Part shown: positions 28,326-37,788 of the stretch, piece by piece
Layout: each line of letters starts with the position of its first letter
How positions within the stretch are numbered: position 1 is the stretch's first letter
Assembly (NCBI RefSeq): GCF_009857535.1
Contig: NZ_WWCS01000003.1
Span: 458,389-522,388, forward strand
Length of the DNA stretch: 64,000 nt
Reading direction: 5' to 3'
Origin: Duganella margarita
GTDB lineage: Bacteria; Pseudomonadota; Gammaproteobacteria; Burkholderiales; Burkholderiaceae_D
Made by a program: the position numbers and the translations under genes
Notes under the pieces: model-generated
Told to the model about the DNA's origin: nothing
What the model saw: only the letters and a program-made list of their open reading frames with translations
Database searches by the model: none

Positions 28326-28342
28326 ATGACGCCAGTATGACG
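28326..28342 (-). promoter_or_regulatory. Pho box before the TonB receptor/phytase operon
   Basis: On the minus strand CGTCAT-ACTGG-CGTCAT is a direct repeat with 11-bp period, close to the PhoB consensus of TGTCA repeats. Ten bases further, TACGAT (28315-28310) can act as -10, which is the spacing at known PhoB-activated promoters. The start codon is 52 bp downstream of the box. Confidence 0.7.
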
Positions 28343-28369
28343 AGCTGCCGATTCTTCCTCAGGTAATAA

Positions 28370-28389
28370 CGATTTACACCGATTTACAA
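28370..28389 (-). repeat. 10-bp tandem repeat upstream of the Pho box
   Basis: On the minus strand TTGTAAATCG and GTGTAAATCG follow each other directly (28389-28370), overlapping the end of the kinase gene. The GTAA cores are 10 bp apart, as expected for a second OmpR/PhoB-family dimer site. Confidence 0.45.
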
Positions 28390-29286
28390 CAACGCCTCAA
28401 TGGCGGCCAGCGACGGCGGCGACGCGCCTTGCGCCAGACAGGCAGCCGCGCCGGCCGCAACGCAGAAGCGCAGGTGCTGTAAGGGTTCCTCGTATTCGCG
28501 GTGCATCATGCTCCACGCCAGCGCGGCGATGCTGGCGTCGCCGGCGCCGACCGTGTCGACCACTTCGATCCGCGGCGCCGGCAGCGACCAGGCGGCGTCG
28601 CCGATGTGCAGCGAGGCGCCGGCGCCACCCTTGGTATATAAATAGGTGGCGGCGGGGTTCCAGCTGCGCAGCGTATCGAAGGCGGTGGCGATGTCCCTGG
28701 TGCGGAACAGCCCTTCAAGGTCTTCTTCCGACACCTTGACCACATCGGCCAGTTCCGTCATGCGACGCAGTGTGGCGTCGTACCGTTCGTCCATCAGCAC
28801 GCGGTAGTTAGGGTCGTAGCTGATGCGCACGCCGTCCTGCTTGAGCTGCTCGGCCAGCGCCACCAGTTTGTCCGCCAGCGGTTGACGCGCCAGGCTGATG
28901 CCGCCGAAGTGCACCCACTTGCACTGCGCGCGCCAGCCTTGCGGCAGTTGCGTGGCATCGAAATGCAAATCGGCGCTGTCGTCACCGACGAAGAAGTAGG
29001 CCGGCGGATCGGTGCGATGCACGATGGCCAGCAGCGGTGAACGCGCATGGCGTTGCAGGAAGCGCAGATCCAGGCGCGCCGCTTCGCTGGCCTGCCATAG
29101 CGCATCGCCGAACACGTCCTGGCTGATGGCGCCGGCGAACGCCGTCGGTACCTCCAGCTTGGCCATCGCCCGCGCCACATTCCAGGTCGAGCCGCCAACC
29201 TGGCCAAGCCAGTGCTGCTGCGCCGCATCCTGCACGATCATATCGGTCAGCGCCTCGCCCGCCGCCACAAATAAAGGGAAGCCCAT
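28384..29286 (-). CDS. PfkB-family sugar kinase, probable fructokinase
   Basis: A 300-residue ribokinase-fold kinase with the N-terminal G-Q-V-G-G-S-T-W-N-V-A-R-A-M substrate motif and the C-terminal D-T-V-G-A-G-D-A-S-I-A-A catalytic motif with its base Asp. It follows the isomerase gene with one base between them and is the third gene of the LacI-isomerase-kinase operon. The substrate is most likely fructose made by that isomerase from mannose, giving fructose-6-phosphate for glycolysis. PfkB subfamily substrates are hard to assign by sequence alone. Confidence 0.82.
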   Translation of the reverse strand: MGFPLFVAAGEALTDMIVQDAAQQHWLGQVGGSTWNVARAMAKLEVPTAFAGAISQDVFGDALWQASEAARLDLRFLQRHARSPLLAIVHRTDPPAYFFVGDDSADLHFDATQLPQGWRAQCKWVHFGGISLARQPLADKLVALAEQLKQDGVRISYDPNYRVLMDERYDATLRRMTELADVVKVSEEDLEGLFRTRDIATAFDTLRSWNPAATYLYTKGGAGASLHIGDAAWSLPAPRIEVVDTVGAGDASIAALAWSMMHREYEEPLQHLRFCVAAGAAACLAQGASPPSLAAIEALL

Positions 29287-29287
29287 C

Positions 29288-30499
29288 TCAGTCCTTCTTC
29301 AACACGTTCAACACCTCATAGCACGCGCCCATGGTGTGGTAATCCACCTTGCCGGCCGGGCTTTTCTCGTCCGTCAGCTTGCTGTTGTCGGCGCCGAGGA
29401 TGCGATACCACGCACCGTATTGATGGTCGACGAAATGCTCCCAGCTGTAGGTCCAGATCTTGTCGTACCAGGTCCAGTAACGCGCCTCGCCGGTGCGGTC
29501 CGCCAGCAGGGCGGCGGTAGCCAGGCTCTCGGCCTGCACCCAGAAGTATTTGAGATCGTCGCAGATGCTGCCGTCCGGCGCGAAGCCGTAGTAGATGCCA
29601 CCATGCTCATGGTCCCAGGCTTTGGCCAGCGCCGCGTCGAACAACTCCACCGCGCGCGGCAGCAGCCAGCGCGGATTGAGCGACAGCTGTGCGCCATGGC
29701 GCTCCAGCAGCAGCAACAGCTTGGCCCATTCGGTCAGGTGGCCGGGTTGATAGCCCCAAGGGCGGAAGATATTGGTCTTGTCGTTGCGGTTGTACTCCGC
29801 ATCCACCGACCAGTCGTCGTGATAATGTTCCCACACCATGTTGTCGGCCAGCGCGGCCTGGCGGATGGTGATGTTGTGCGCCAGCGTTTCGGCGCGCAGC
29901 AGGTAGTCGCGGTTGCCGGTGGCTTCAAAGGCGGCGATCAGCGCTTCGCAGGCGTGCATATTGGCGTTCTGGCCGCGATAGCTGTCCACGCGCGACCAGT
30001 CGGCGCTGGCTTCGTCCGCATACAGGCCGTGCTCCGGTTCCCAGAAGCGGCGCTCCATCAGCGCGAAGGTTTCACCGATCCATTCAGCCGCCTGCGTTTC
30101 GCCGGCCATCAGCGCATGGCTGTAGGCCAGCAGCACGAAGGCCAGGCCGTAGCAATGGTTGGTGCCGTCGATGACGGTGAGGACGTTGTCCTTCCACTTC
30201 AGTTCCCATGCGTAGCCGCCTGTGTGCGGATCGCGGTGGACTTCGCGCAGGAAGTCCAGCGCATGGCGCAGGCGCTGCCGGTCCGCCTCGTCCCCAAACT
30301 GCCGCCACGCCATCGCATAGTTAAAGACGAAGCGCGTACTGCTGACCAGGTGGCGCGTGTGCGCATCGTAGACCGTGCCATCGTCTTTATAGAAGTGATA
30401 CAGACCGCCGCTCGGGTCGACACAGCGGCTGTCGTAGAAATTCTTGGTGTGGCGGATGTGGTTGAGCAGGGTGGTGCGGGATCGGAAATCTGGGGCCAT
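29288..30499 (-). CDS. AGE/YihS-family aldose-ketose isomerase (probable mannose isomerase)
   Basis: A 403-residue (alpha/alpha)6-barrel protein of the N-acylglucosamine 2-epimerase/YihS family. Supporting sequences are G-G-L-Y-H-F-Y, D-G-T-N-H-C-Y-G-L-A-F, G-Q-N-A-N-M-H-A-C-E-A (with the conserved His) and a C-terminal G-K-V-D-Y-H-T-M-G-A-C-Y-E. Members interconvert mannose and fructose or epimerise mannobiose. A mannan-degrading gene set lies across the divergent promoter and a kinase follows, so mannose-to-fructose isomerisation is the best reading. Cytosolic; no signal peptide. Confidence 0.8.
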   Translation of the reverse strand: MAPDFRSRTTLLNHIRHTKNFYDSRCVDPSGGLYHFYKDDGTVYDAHTRHLVSSTRFVFNYAMAWRQFGDEADRQRLRHALDFLREVHRDPHTGGYAWELKWKDNVLTVIDGTNHCYGLAFVLLAYSHALMAGETQAAEWIGETFALMERRFWEPEHGLYADEASADWSRVDSYRGQNANMHACEALIAAFEATGNRDYLLRAETLAHNITIRQAALADNMVWEHYHDDWSVDAEYNRNDKTNIFRPWGYQPGHLTEWAKLLLLLERHGAQLSLNPRWLLPRAVELFDAALAKAWDHEHGGIYYGFAPDGSICDDLKYFWVQAESLATAALLADRTGEARYWTWYDKIWTYSWEHFVDHQYGAWYRILGADNSKLTDEKSPAGKVDYHTMGACYEVLNVLKKD

Positions 30500-30501
30500 T
30501 A

Positions 30502-31530
30502 TCAGGTCCGTTTGAAGTTGAGGAGGTTCTTGGGGCGCCAGCCTTCCGTGACGGTGCTGGCGCGGATGATCAATTCCACCGGCGAGATTTTCTCCACCGG
30601 CTCGTCGTGCGGGCCGTTGAGCAGCATTTCCACGCCCAGCGCGCCCAGCGCTTTTTTATCGATGCGCAGCGTGGTCAGGGGGCGATGTCCCAGCACGGCG
30701 GTCGAGATGTCGTCGAAGCCGACGATCGCGATGTCGTGCGGGACTTTCAATCCCCTGGCGATGCAGCAGCGCATGGCCACCAGCGCAGCGCTGTCGTTGT
30801 AGCAGAACACCGCGTCCGGCGGATGCGGCAGGTCGAGCAGCTGCTCCATCGCTTCCCATGCACCGGTTTCCAGGTCCACGCCATCCGGCAGGCCGGCGTC
30901 CAGCCGGGGATCGGCCAGGATGCCTTCTTCAAACAGCGCCTGGCGGTAGCCGCGCGCTCGTTCGCGGATGGAGTAATGCGCCAGCGGACCGGAGATGAAG
31001 CCGATGCGCGTGCGGCCGGTGTCGATCAGATGCTTGGTGGCCAGGTAGCCGCCCATCATGTTGTCTGGATTGACGGAGCTGTAACCGCGCAGCTTCATAT
31101 CGATCAGCACCAGCTGCTTGCCGGTCGAGCGCAGGGCGCTCAGCGTCTCCGGTTCAAAGAAGCCGGCGCAGACGATACCGTCCGGCGCATGCATGCGTAT
31201 CTGGTCGATCAGGCCATCGGCCGGCCCCACCGCCATGAACGACAGCACGATGCCCTGCTTGCGACAGGCTTCCTCCGCGCCGTGCAGCACCGGCGAGTAG
31301 AACGGGCTGCTGGACGCCGTGTTGTGCTGGCGGTGCAGCAGAAAGGTGAGGCGGCGCAGGCGCTTGGGACGCAGCTTGCAAAAGTCGTAGCCCAGATCGC
31401 GCGCTGTTTCCAGCACCATCTGGCGGGTTGCTTCGGTCAGGCCGGGCTCATTTTTCAGTGCGCGTGAAATCGTCCCCGCCGATACGCCAGCGACCCGGGC
31501 GATATCCCTGATCGTGATGTTCGTGCCCAT
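30502..31530 (-). CDS. LacI-family regulator of the mannan locus
   Basis: A 342-residue regulator with the classic N-terminal helix-turn-helix and hinge (T-I-R-D-I-A-R-V-A-G-V-S-A-G-T-I-S-R-A-L at about residues 6-25) and a periplasmic-binding-like sugar domain. It is the first gene of a three-gene minus-strand operon and faces the transporter/hydrolase operon. Perfect or near-perfect GTTTAGT-N7-ACTAAAC palindromes occur at both promoters and again before a TonB receptor at 44307. All lie 23-24 bp upstream of the -35 box, a position more typical of activation than of blocking. The effector is probably a manno-oligosaccharide or its breakdown product. Confidence 0.85.
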   Translation of the reverse strand: MGTNITIRDIARVAGVSAGTISRALKNEPGLTEATRQMVLETARDLGYDFCKLRPKRLRRLTFLLHRQHNTASSSPFYSPVLHGAEEACRKQGIVLSFMAVGPADGLIDQIRMHAPDGIVCAGFFEPETLSALRSTGKQLVLIDMKLRGYSSVNPDNMMGGYLATKHLIDTGRTRIGFISGPLAHYSIRERARGYRQALFEEGILADPRLDAGLPDGVDLETGAWEAMEQLLDLPHPPDAVFCYNDSAALVAMRCCIARGLKVPHDIAIVGFDDISTAVLGHRPLTTLRIDKKALGALGVEMLLNGPHDEPVEKISPVELIIRASTVTEGWRPKNLLNFKRT

Positions 31531-31612
31531 TGTTATATGTCTCCTCCGGTGTGGATGCAGTCTTGCATAAGCGTCTATTGACGGTCAAACGACACATCGA
31601 GTTCACCTTTGA

Positions 31613-31633
31613 GTTTAGCGCAATTTACTAAAC
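31613..31633. promoter_or_regulatory. LacI-type operator, regulator side
   Basis: GTTTAGC-N7-ACTAAAC, one mismatch from a perfect palindrome. On the minus strand a TTGACC -35 (31588-31583) follows 24 bp away, towards the LacI-isomerase-kinase operon. The -10 (CAAGAC) is weak. Confidence 0.75.
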
Positions 31634-31690
31634 AAGCAGGCTTTAGCCGCCCAGACTCCCGCCAGGCCCGCGTCTCTCCGGGTTAGGCGT

Positions 31691-31711
31691 GTTTAGTGAA
31701 GGTGACTAAAC
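31691..31711. promoter_or_regulatory. LacI-type operator, transporter side
   Basis: GTTTAGT-N7-ACTAAAC, a perfect inverted repeat with 7-bp arms. It lies 23 bp upstream of the -35 of the transporter operon and 78 bp, centre to centre, from the operator at 31613. Confidence 0.8.
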
Positions 31712-31734
31712 TGCGGCCAAAATACGCATGGCGT

Positions 31735-31763
31735 TTGACCGTGGGCCGGCCGGCATGCAGAAT
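31735..31763 (+). promoter_or_regulatory. Promoter of the mannan transporter/hydrolase operon
   Basis: TTGACC (31735-31740), a 17-bp spacer and CAGAAT (31758-31763) make a plausible sigma-70 promoter, 32 bp before the transporter ATG. The nine bases CGTTTGACC around the -35 recur at the other two operator-bearing promoters. Confidence 0.6.
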
Positions 31764-31795
31764 CTTTTCAATAATATAAAAACCTGGAGACATTG

Positions 31796-33064
31796 ATGGA
31801 ACACGTTGCATCCGCAGCTGTGCGCCCGCACGGCCATACGGAAGGCGGGAACACCGTCCCGCTGATCATCATCACGCTGTTGTTCTTCATGTGGGGGCTG
31901 CTGACCTCACTCAACGACGTGCTGATTCCCCACCTTAAATCGATCTACACGCTCAATTATGTGCAGGCCATGCTGGTGCAGTTCTGCTTCTTCGGCGCCT
32001 ACTTCATTGTGTCGCTGCCAGCCGGGATGCTGATCAAAAAGATCGGCTACCAGCGCGGCGCGGTAACTGGACTGGTGATCGCAGCCGCCGGCTGCGCGCT
32101 GTTCTTCCCGGCCTCGATGAACGGCTACGCCCTGTTCCTGCTGGCGTTCTTCGTGCTCGCCAGTGGCATTACCATTCTGCAGGTAGCGGCCAATCCGTAT
32201 GTGACGGTGCTGGGCGAACCAGCCACCGCGTCCAGCCGCCTGACGCTGACGCAGGCCTTCAACTCTCTGGGTACGACGATCGCACCGGCGCTGGGTGGCT
32301 TCCTGATCCTGTCGGAAGGCGCGCCAGCCATCCCGGGCCTGGTCCGCTCCAAGGCGGAGGAAGCGGCTGCCGTGCAAGGCCCGTATCTGGTGCTGGCCGC
32401 AGCGCTGCTGGCGCTGGCCGTCTTGTTTGCGCTGGTGCGGCTGCCGAAGATCAGCCACGCCGGCGACGGCGGCGCAGTATCGTCGGTGCAGACCGGCGTG
32501 CTGGCGCATCGCCATCTGCTGCTGGGCGCCATCGGCATCTTCCTGTACGTGGGCGGGGAAGTCAGCATCGGCAGCTTCCTGATTAACTTCCTGGGCGAGG
32601 CCAATATCGCCGGCCTGTCCAACGGCGCCGCCGCGCACTACGTCAGCTACTACTGGGGCGGCGCCATGGTCGGCCGCTTCATCGGCTTTGCCGTCATGCG
32701 CTACATCAGCCCGGGCAAGGCGCTGGCCTTCAACTCGGCCGCTTCCATCGCCCTGATCCTGCTGGCGATCTTCGGACATGGTCAGGTGGCCATGTGGTCC
32801 ATCATCGCCGTCGGCCTGTTCAACTCCATCATGTTCCCGACCATCTTCAGCATGGCGCTGCACAAGCTGGGAAAGCAGACCGGTCAGGGCTCGGGCATCC
32901 TGTGCATGGCGATCGTAGGCGGCGCGCTGGTGCCGTTCGCGCAAGGACTGCTGGCGGACACCATCGGCCTGCAACAGTCGTTCTTCGTGCCGGCGGCCTG
33001 CTATGTGTTCATCCTGTATTTTGGCCTGAAGTACGCGGGCATGTATAACAAGGAGACCGTATGA
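31796..33064 (+). CDS. FucP/GluP-family sugar:H+ symporter
   Basis: A 422-residue major-facilitator protein with about 12 hydrophobic segments. The N-terminal [13 protein letters not shown] and later A-N-P-Y-V-T-V-L-G motifs mark the fucose/glucose/galactose (FucP, GluP) group. It should bring mannose, glucose or galactose, released by the enzymes encoded downstream, into the cytosol. I used the ATG at 31796, with TGGAGA upstream. Its stop overlaps the GH3 start as ATGA. Confidence 0.85.
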   Translation: MEHVASAAVRPHGHTEGGNTVPLIIITLLFFMWGLLTSLNDVLIPHLKSIYTLNYVQAMLVQFCFFGAYFIVSLPAGMLIKKIGYQRGAVTGLVIAAAGCALFFPASMNGYALFLLAFFVLASGITILQVAANPYVTVLGEPATASSRLTLTQAFNSLGTTIAPALGGFLILSEGAPAIPGLVRSKAEEAAAVQGPYLVLAAALLALAVLFALVRLPKISHAGDGGAVSSVQTGVLAHRHLLLGAIGIFLYVGGEVSIGSFLINFLGEANIAGLSNGAAAHYVSYYWGGAMVGRFIGFAVMRYISPGKALAFNSAASIALILLAIFGHGQVAMWSIIAVGLFNSIMFPTIFSMALHKLGKQTGQGSGILCMAIVGGALVPFAQGLLADTIGLQQSFFVPAACYVFILYFGLKYAGMYNKETV

Positions 33065-35253
33065 AGCTGAAACTGGCGATTGCACTGGCGCTGGCGGCGA
33101 TGTCGGCGCAGGCGGCCGAACCATGGATGGACAAGTCACTGAACGCCGACAAGCGCGCCGAACTCGCGCTGCAGGCAATGACGCAGCAGGAAAAACTGAA
33201 GTGGGTGCTGGGCCACTTTGGCTCCGACTTCGGCAACAAGACCAAGAAACATCCGGCCGCGCTGCCTTCATCGGCCGGCTATATTGAAGGCGTGCCGCGT
33301 CTTGGCCTGCCGGCGCTGTTTGAGACTGACGCCGGCCTTGGCGTTGCCACGCAGGCGTCTAAGACGCCGCGCGAACGCACTTCGCTGCCATCCGGCCTGG
33401 CCACCGCCGCCACGTGGGACCGCGACCTGGCCTACAAGGGCGGCGCGATGATCGGCGCCGAAGCGCGCGCTTCCGGCTTCAACGTCATGCTGGCCGGCGG
33501 CGTCAATCTGCTGCGCGAACCGCGCAATGGCCGCAACTTTGAATATGCCGGTGAAGATCCTCTGCTGGCCGGCACCATGGTGGCGCAACAGGTGCGCGGC
33601 ATCCAGTCCAACAACATCATCGCCACCATGAAGCATTACGCCGTCAACGACCAGGAGACGGGACGCTTCATTCTCGATGCGCGTATCGATGACGCCAGCA
33701 ACCGCATGTCCGACCTGCTGGCCTTCCAGCTGCTGATGGAGCAGGCCGACCCCGGTTCGGTGATGTGTTCCTACAATCGCCTGAACGGCGTGTACGCCTG
33801 CGAAAACGACTACCTGCTCAACCAGGTGCTGAAGAAGGACTGGGGCTACAAAGGCTATGTGATGACCGACTGGGGCGCGACCCACAGCACGGTGGAATCG
33901 GCCAACGCCGGGCTGGATCAGCAATCCGGCTGGGAGTTCGACAAGTCGCAATACTTCGGCGGCGCGCTGGAAGAGGCGGTGGTCAACGGCCATGTGCCGC
34001 AAGCACGTCTCGACAACATGGTGTTCCGCATCCTGAGCGCCATGTTCGACAAGGGTGTAGTGGATAATCCGGTGGCTGAAGGCGGCAATATCGATTTCGA
34101 CGCCCACGCCCTGGTAAGCCGCGCCGACGCGGAAGATAGCTTGGTGCTGCTGAAGAACGCGGGCGACGTGCTGCCGCTGAAGGCCGGCGCGAAAAAGATC
34201 GTCATCATCGGCGCGCATGCGGACGTGGGCGTGCTGGCCGGCGGCGGTTCGTCGCTGGTGTATCCGATCGGCGGCAATGCGGTGCCTGGCATCGCGCCGA
34301 CTTCGTGGCCGGGGCCTGTGGTGTATCACCCATCGTCGCCGCTGAAGGCGATTCAGGCGCGGGCGCCGGGCGCGCAGGTCATCTACAACGATGGCAGCGA
34401 TCCGGCCGCCGCCGCGCAAGCCGCTGCAGGCGCCGACGTGGTGCTGGTATTCGCGCAGCAGTGGATCGGCGAGGCGCTGGACGCCGTGTCGCTGGCGCTA
34501 CCGGACAATCAGGATGCGCTGATCGGCGCGGTGGCCAAGGCCAATCCGAAAACCGTGGTGGTGCTGGAGACTTCCGGCCCGGTGCTGATGCCGTGGGTCG
34601 ACCAGGCTGCCGGGATTGTGCAGGCGTGGTATCCGGGAACGCGCGGCGGCGAGGCGATTGCGCGCGTGTTGTTCGGCGAGGTCAATCCGTCCGGCCACTT
34701 GCCGGCCACTTTCCCTGCATCGGAAAGCCAGCTGCCGCGTCCCAAGCTGGATGGTGATCCGAAGAACGAGACCGTGCGCTTCACAGTCAATTATCATGAA
34801 GGCGCAGCGGTTGGTTACAAGTGGTTTGACCTCAAGGGCCTGAAGCCACTTTTCCCGTTCGGTCACGGCCTGTCGTACACGCAGTTCGCCTACACGGGCC
34901 TGGCCGCCAGCCAGAAGGAAGGCAAGTTGCAACTGAAGTTCAAGATCACCAATACCGGTGCGGTGAAGGGCAAGGATGTGCCGCAGTTGTACGTGGCGCC
35001 TGTGAGCGCCAAGTGGGAAGCGCCGAAACGTCTGGTCGGCTGGGACAAGGTTGAATTGGCGCCTGGCGAAAGCAAGGAAGTCAGCGTCACCGTCGATCCG
35101 CGCCTGCTCGGCGTCTTCGATAGCAAGAGCAAGACCTGGCGTATCGCCAAGGGTGGTTACAAGGTGCTGCTGGCGCATGATGCGGCAGATAGCAAGGCCG
35201 CCAGTATTACTGTCCAACTGCCGCAGCGCACGCTGAACGTGGCAGGAAAATAA
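33061..35253 (+). CDS. GH3 beta-glycosidase
   Basis: A 730-residue exported enzyme (signal peptide 1-19) with the GH3 barrel, the nucleophile Asp270 in M-T-D-W-G-A-T-H-S, the (alpha/beta)6 sandwich domain and a C-terminal fibronectin-III-like domain. GH3 enzymes of this layout cleave terminal beta-glucose or beta-xylose residues. In a mannan locus it could remove beta-1,4-glucose from glucomannan oligosaccharides. Coupled to the transporter gene by ATGA; the mannanase follows 16 bp later. Confidence 0.88.
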   Translation: MKLKLAIALALAAMSAQAAEPWMDKSLNADKRAELALQAMTQQEKLKWVLGHFGSDFGNKTKKHPAALPSSAGYIEGVPRLGLPALFETDAGLGVATQASKTPRERTSLPSGLATAATWDRDLAYKGGAMIGAEARASGFNVMLAGGVNLLREPRNGRNFEYAGEDPLLAGTMVAQQVRGIQSNNIIATMKHYAVNDQETGRFILDARIDDASNRMSDLLAFQLLMEQADPGSVMCSYNRLNGVYACENDYLLNQVLKKDWGYKGYVMTDWGATHSTVESANAGLDQQSGWEFDKSQYFGGALEEAVVNGHVPQARLDNMVFRILSAMFDKGVVDNPVAEGGNIDFDAHALVSRADAEDSLVLLKNAGDVLPLKAGAKKIVIIGAHADVGVLAGGGSSLVYPIGGNAVPGIAPTSWPGPVVYHPSSPLKAIQARAPGAQVIYNDGSDPAAAAQAAAGADVVLVFAQQWIGEALDAVSLALPDNQDALIGAVAKANPKTVVVLETSGPVLMPWVDQAAGIVQAWYPGTRGGEAIARVLFGEVNPSGHLPATFPASESQLPRPKLDGDPKNETVRFTVNYHEGAAVGYKWFDLKGLKPLFPFGHGLSYTQFAYTGLAASQKEGKLQLKFKITNTGAVKGKDVPQLYVAPVSAKWEAPKRLVGWDKVELAPGESKEVSVTVDPRLLGVFDSKSKTWRIAKGGYKVLLAHDAADSKAASITVQLPQRTLNVAGK

Positions 35254-35269
35254 AACCAAGGAGCGAGAC

Positions 35270-36592
35270 TTGAAACAACTGTACAAATTCTGCGCAGCGG
35301 CATTGATGATCGGCGCCTGCGGCATCGTGGAAGCGGCGCCTGCCGCCAAGGGCGACTTCGTCACCGTCAACAAGACCCACTTCGCCCGCAATGGGCAGGC
35401 GTATTACATCGTTGGCGCCAACTTCTGGTACGGCGGCTATCTGGGTGCGGCCGGCGGCGTGGGCGAACGCGCGCGCTTGCTCAAAGAGCTGGATAACATG
35501 AAGGCCATCGGCATCAACAACCTGCGCGTGCTGGCGGTGTCCGAAAAGACCGACATGAAGAGCGCTGTGCGTCCCGCCACCACCAATGCGCCGGGCCAGT
35601 ATGACGAAGAGCTGCTGACAGGCCTGGACTTTCTGATGGCGGAAGTGGCCAAGCGCGATATGACGGTGGTGCTTTACCTGAACAACTTCTGGCAGTGGTC
35701 GGGCGGCATGACGCAGTACCTGAACTGGTTTGAAGGCACGCCGGCGCTGGACCCGAACGTGACCAAGGACTACGACACCTATATGCAGAAGACGGCGGGC
35801 TTCTACCGCAACGCCGCTGCGCAGGCCGAGTACCGCAATGTGATCGCGAAAATCGTCAAGCGCGTCAACACCATCACCGGCAAGCCGTACGCCGAAGATA
35901 CGCACATCATGTCGTGGCAGCTGGCGAATGAGCCTCGTCCCGGCAATGGCAACGCGACGCCGGAAGAGAAGGCGGTGTACGTCAAGTGGATCGACGACGT
36001 GGCCGGCTACATCCATAGCCTGGACCGCAATCACCTGGTCAGCAGCGGCAGCGAAGGGCTGGCTGGGTCGGCGCAGGATGCGCAGCTCTACCTCGACGCC
36101 CACCGCAGCAGGAATATCGACTACCTGACCTATCACCTGTGGCCGAAAAACTGGAGCTGGTTCGATTCCAACAACCCGACCGGTAGCTGGGACAACGCCA
36201 TTACCAAGAGCCGCGACTATCTGAACTCGCATATCGAGCTGGCCAAGAAACTGGGCAAACCAATCGTGCTGGAAGAGTTTGGCCTGGACCGCGATGGTCC
36301 ATCGTTCAGCATCAAGTCCACCACGCATATCCGCGACCGCTTCTACCGCGAAGTATTCGAGATTGTCGCCACGCGCGCGCAGAAGGGCGATCCGATTGCC
36401 GGTTTCAATTTCTGGGCATGGGGTGGCGCCGGCCGCGCAGCCAATGCGGATTACTGGTGGAAGCCGGGTAACGACTTTGTCGGCGATCCGCCGCAGGAAG
36501 AGCAGGGCTTGTATTCGGTCTTTGATTCGGACGTGACCTCGCTGGTGCTGATCAAGGAATACGCCGACAAACTGCACGCGATCAAGCGATGA
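35270..36592 (+). CDS. GH5 endo-beta-mannanase
   Basis: A 440-residue exported GH5 enzyme, most like the GH5_7 mannanases. A signal peptide (about 1-22) is followed by a TIM barrel with acid/base Glu221 in W-Q-L-A-N-E-P-R and the nucleophile Glu in V-L-E-E-F-G-L-D (residue 336). It would cut beta-1,4-mannan or glucomannan chains. It starts with TTG at 35270 behind an AAGGAG; no nearer ATG fits. The stop overlaps the GH27 start by ATGA, so GH5 and GH27 are translated together. Confidence 0.87.
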   Translation: MKQLYKFCAAALMIGACGIVEAAPAAKGDFVTVNKTHFARNGQAYYIVGANFWYGGYLGAAGGVGERARLLKELDNMKAIGINNLRVLAVSEKTDMKSAVRPATTNAPGQYDEELLTGLDFLMAEVAKRDMTVVLYLNNFWQWSGGMTQYLNWFEGTPALDPNVTKDYDTYMQKTAGFYRNAAAQAEYRNVIAKIVKRVNTITGKPYAEDTHIMSWQLANEPRPGNGNATPEEKAVYVKWIDDVAGYIHSLDRNHLVSSGSEGLAGSAQDAQLYLDAHRSRNIDYLTYHLWPKNWSWFDSNNPTGSWDNAITKSRDYLNSHIELAKKLGKPIVLEEFGLDRDGPSFSIKSTTHIRDRFYREVFEIVATRAQKGDPIAGFNFWAWGGAGRAANADYWWKPGNDFVGDPPQEEQGLYSVFDSDVTSLVLIKEYADKLHAIKR

Positions 36593-37788
36593 AACGCCTG
36601 CTGATATTATTGGCGCTGCTGGTCGGTGCCAACGTCCACGCCCAGAAATTCGATGGGCTGGCCAACACGCCGCAAATGGGCTGGAACAGCTGGAACTCGT
36701 TCGCCTGCGACATCAACGAACAGTTGATCCGCGATACGGCGGACGCCATGGTCAAGCTGGGCCTCAAGGATGCCGGCTACCAGTACGTCAACATCGACGA
36801 TTGCTGGCACGGGCAGCGCGACAAGGATGGCTTCATTCATCCCGACCCGCAGCGCTTCCCGTCCGGGATGCAGGCGCTGGCCGACTATGTGCACAGCAAG
36901 GGCCTCAAGCTGGGCATCTATTCGGACGCCGGCGCCACTACCTGCGGCGGCAAGCCTGGCAGCCGTGGCCACGAGTACCAGGACGCCAAGACCTATGCCG
37001 ACTGGGGCATCGATTACGTCAAGTATGACTGGTGCGACACCAAGGGCCTGAGCGCCCCCGGCGCCTACACCACCATGCGCGACGCCATCCGCGCCGCCGG
37101 CCGGCCGATGTTGCTCAGCATGTGCGAATGGGGCGACAACAAGGCCTGGGAGTGGGGCAAGGACATCGGCCATTCCTGGCGCACCACCGCCGACATCTAC
37201 CCGTGCTGGAACTGCGAACTGAATCATGATGCGTTCTCGCGCCTCGGCGTGCTGCGCATCCTCGACCGCCAGGCCGGCCTGCGCAAATATGCCGGTCCGG
37301 GGCACTGGAACGATATGGACATGCTGGAGGTGGGCATGGGCATGACCGGCGATGAAGACCGCGCGCATTTCTCGATCTGGGCCATGATGGCGTCCCCGCT
37401 CATCCTCGGCAATGATCTGCGCAAGATGCCGGAATCCACCCGCAGCATCCTGGCCAATAGGGACGTCATCGCCATCAGCCAGGACCAGGCGGGCATCCAG
37501 GCGTGGAAGTTCTTTGACGACGGACGCCTGGAGTACTGGGCCAGGCCATTGGCCAACAACGAGTGGGCGCTGATGGTGCTCAATCGCGGCGAGCAGGCGG
37601 TGAACCTCAGTTACGACTGGAAGGCAAACTTCGTCAGCGATGAGCTGAGCAAGCGCGAAGTGGACTTCAAGAAGGCGGTCTACGGCTGGCGCGATATCTG
37701 GGGCGGAAAATACGGCGACACCAGCAAAAAGCTGGAAGCCAGCGTGGCGCCGCATAGCGTCCTGCTGCTGCGGCTGAAAACAAAATGA
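36589..37788 (+). CDS. GH27 alpha-galactosidase
   Basis: A 399-residue secreted GH27 enzyme: signal peptide (1-18), T-P-Q-M-G-W-N-S-W-N-S-F, D-D-C-W near 66, the nucleophile Asp147 in Y-V-K-Y-D-W-C-D, the acid/base region H-W-N-D-M-D-M-L-E-V-G, and a C-terminal beta domain. It removes alpha-1,6-galactose branches from galactomannan, exposing the backbone to the GH5 enzyme encoded just upstream. Joined at both ends by ATGA overlaps. Confidence 0.92.
   Translation: MKRLLILLALLVGANVHAQKFDGLANTPQMGWNSWNSFACDINEQLIRDTADAMVKLGLKDAGYQYVNIDDCWHGQRDKDGFIHPDPQRFPSGMQALADYVHSKGLKLGIYSDAGATTCGGKPGSRGHEYQDAKTYADWGIDYVKYDWCDTKGLSAPGAYTTMRDAIRAAGRPMLLSMCEWGDNKAWEWGKDIGHSWRTTADIYPCWNCELNHDAFSRLGVLRILDRQAGLRKYAGPGHWNDMDMLEVGMGMTGDEDRAHFSIWAMMASPLILGNDLRKMPESTRSILANRDVIAISQDQAGIQAWKFFDDGRLEYWARPLANNEWALMVLNRGEQAVNLSYDWKANFVSDELSKREVDFKKAVYGWRDIWGGKYGDTSKKLEASVAPHSVLLLRLKTK

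Noticed and set aside
24743..28366. A very long open frame on the + strand opposite the phytase and TonB receptor genes
   Set aside because: It is a shadow of high-GC coding sequence on the other strand: Ala/Arg/Gly/Val-rich, no domains, while the minus strand encodes clear proteins with signal peptides.
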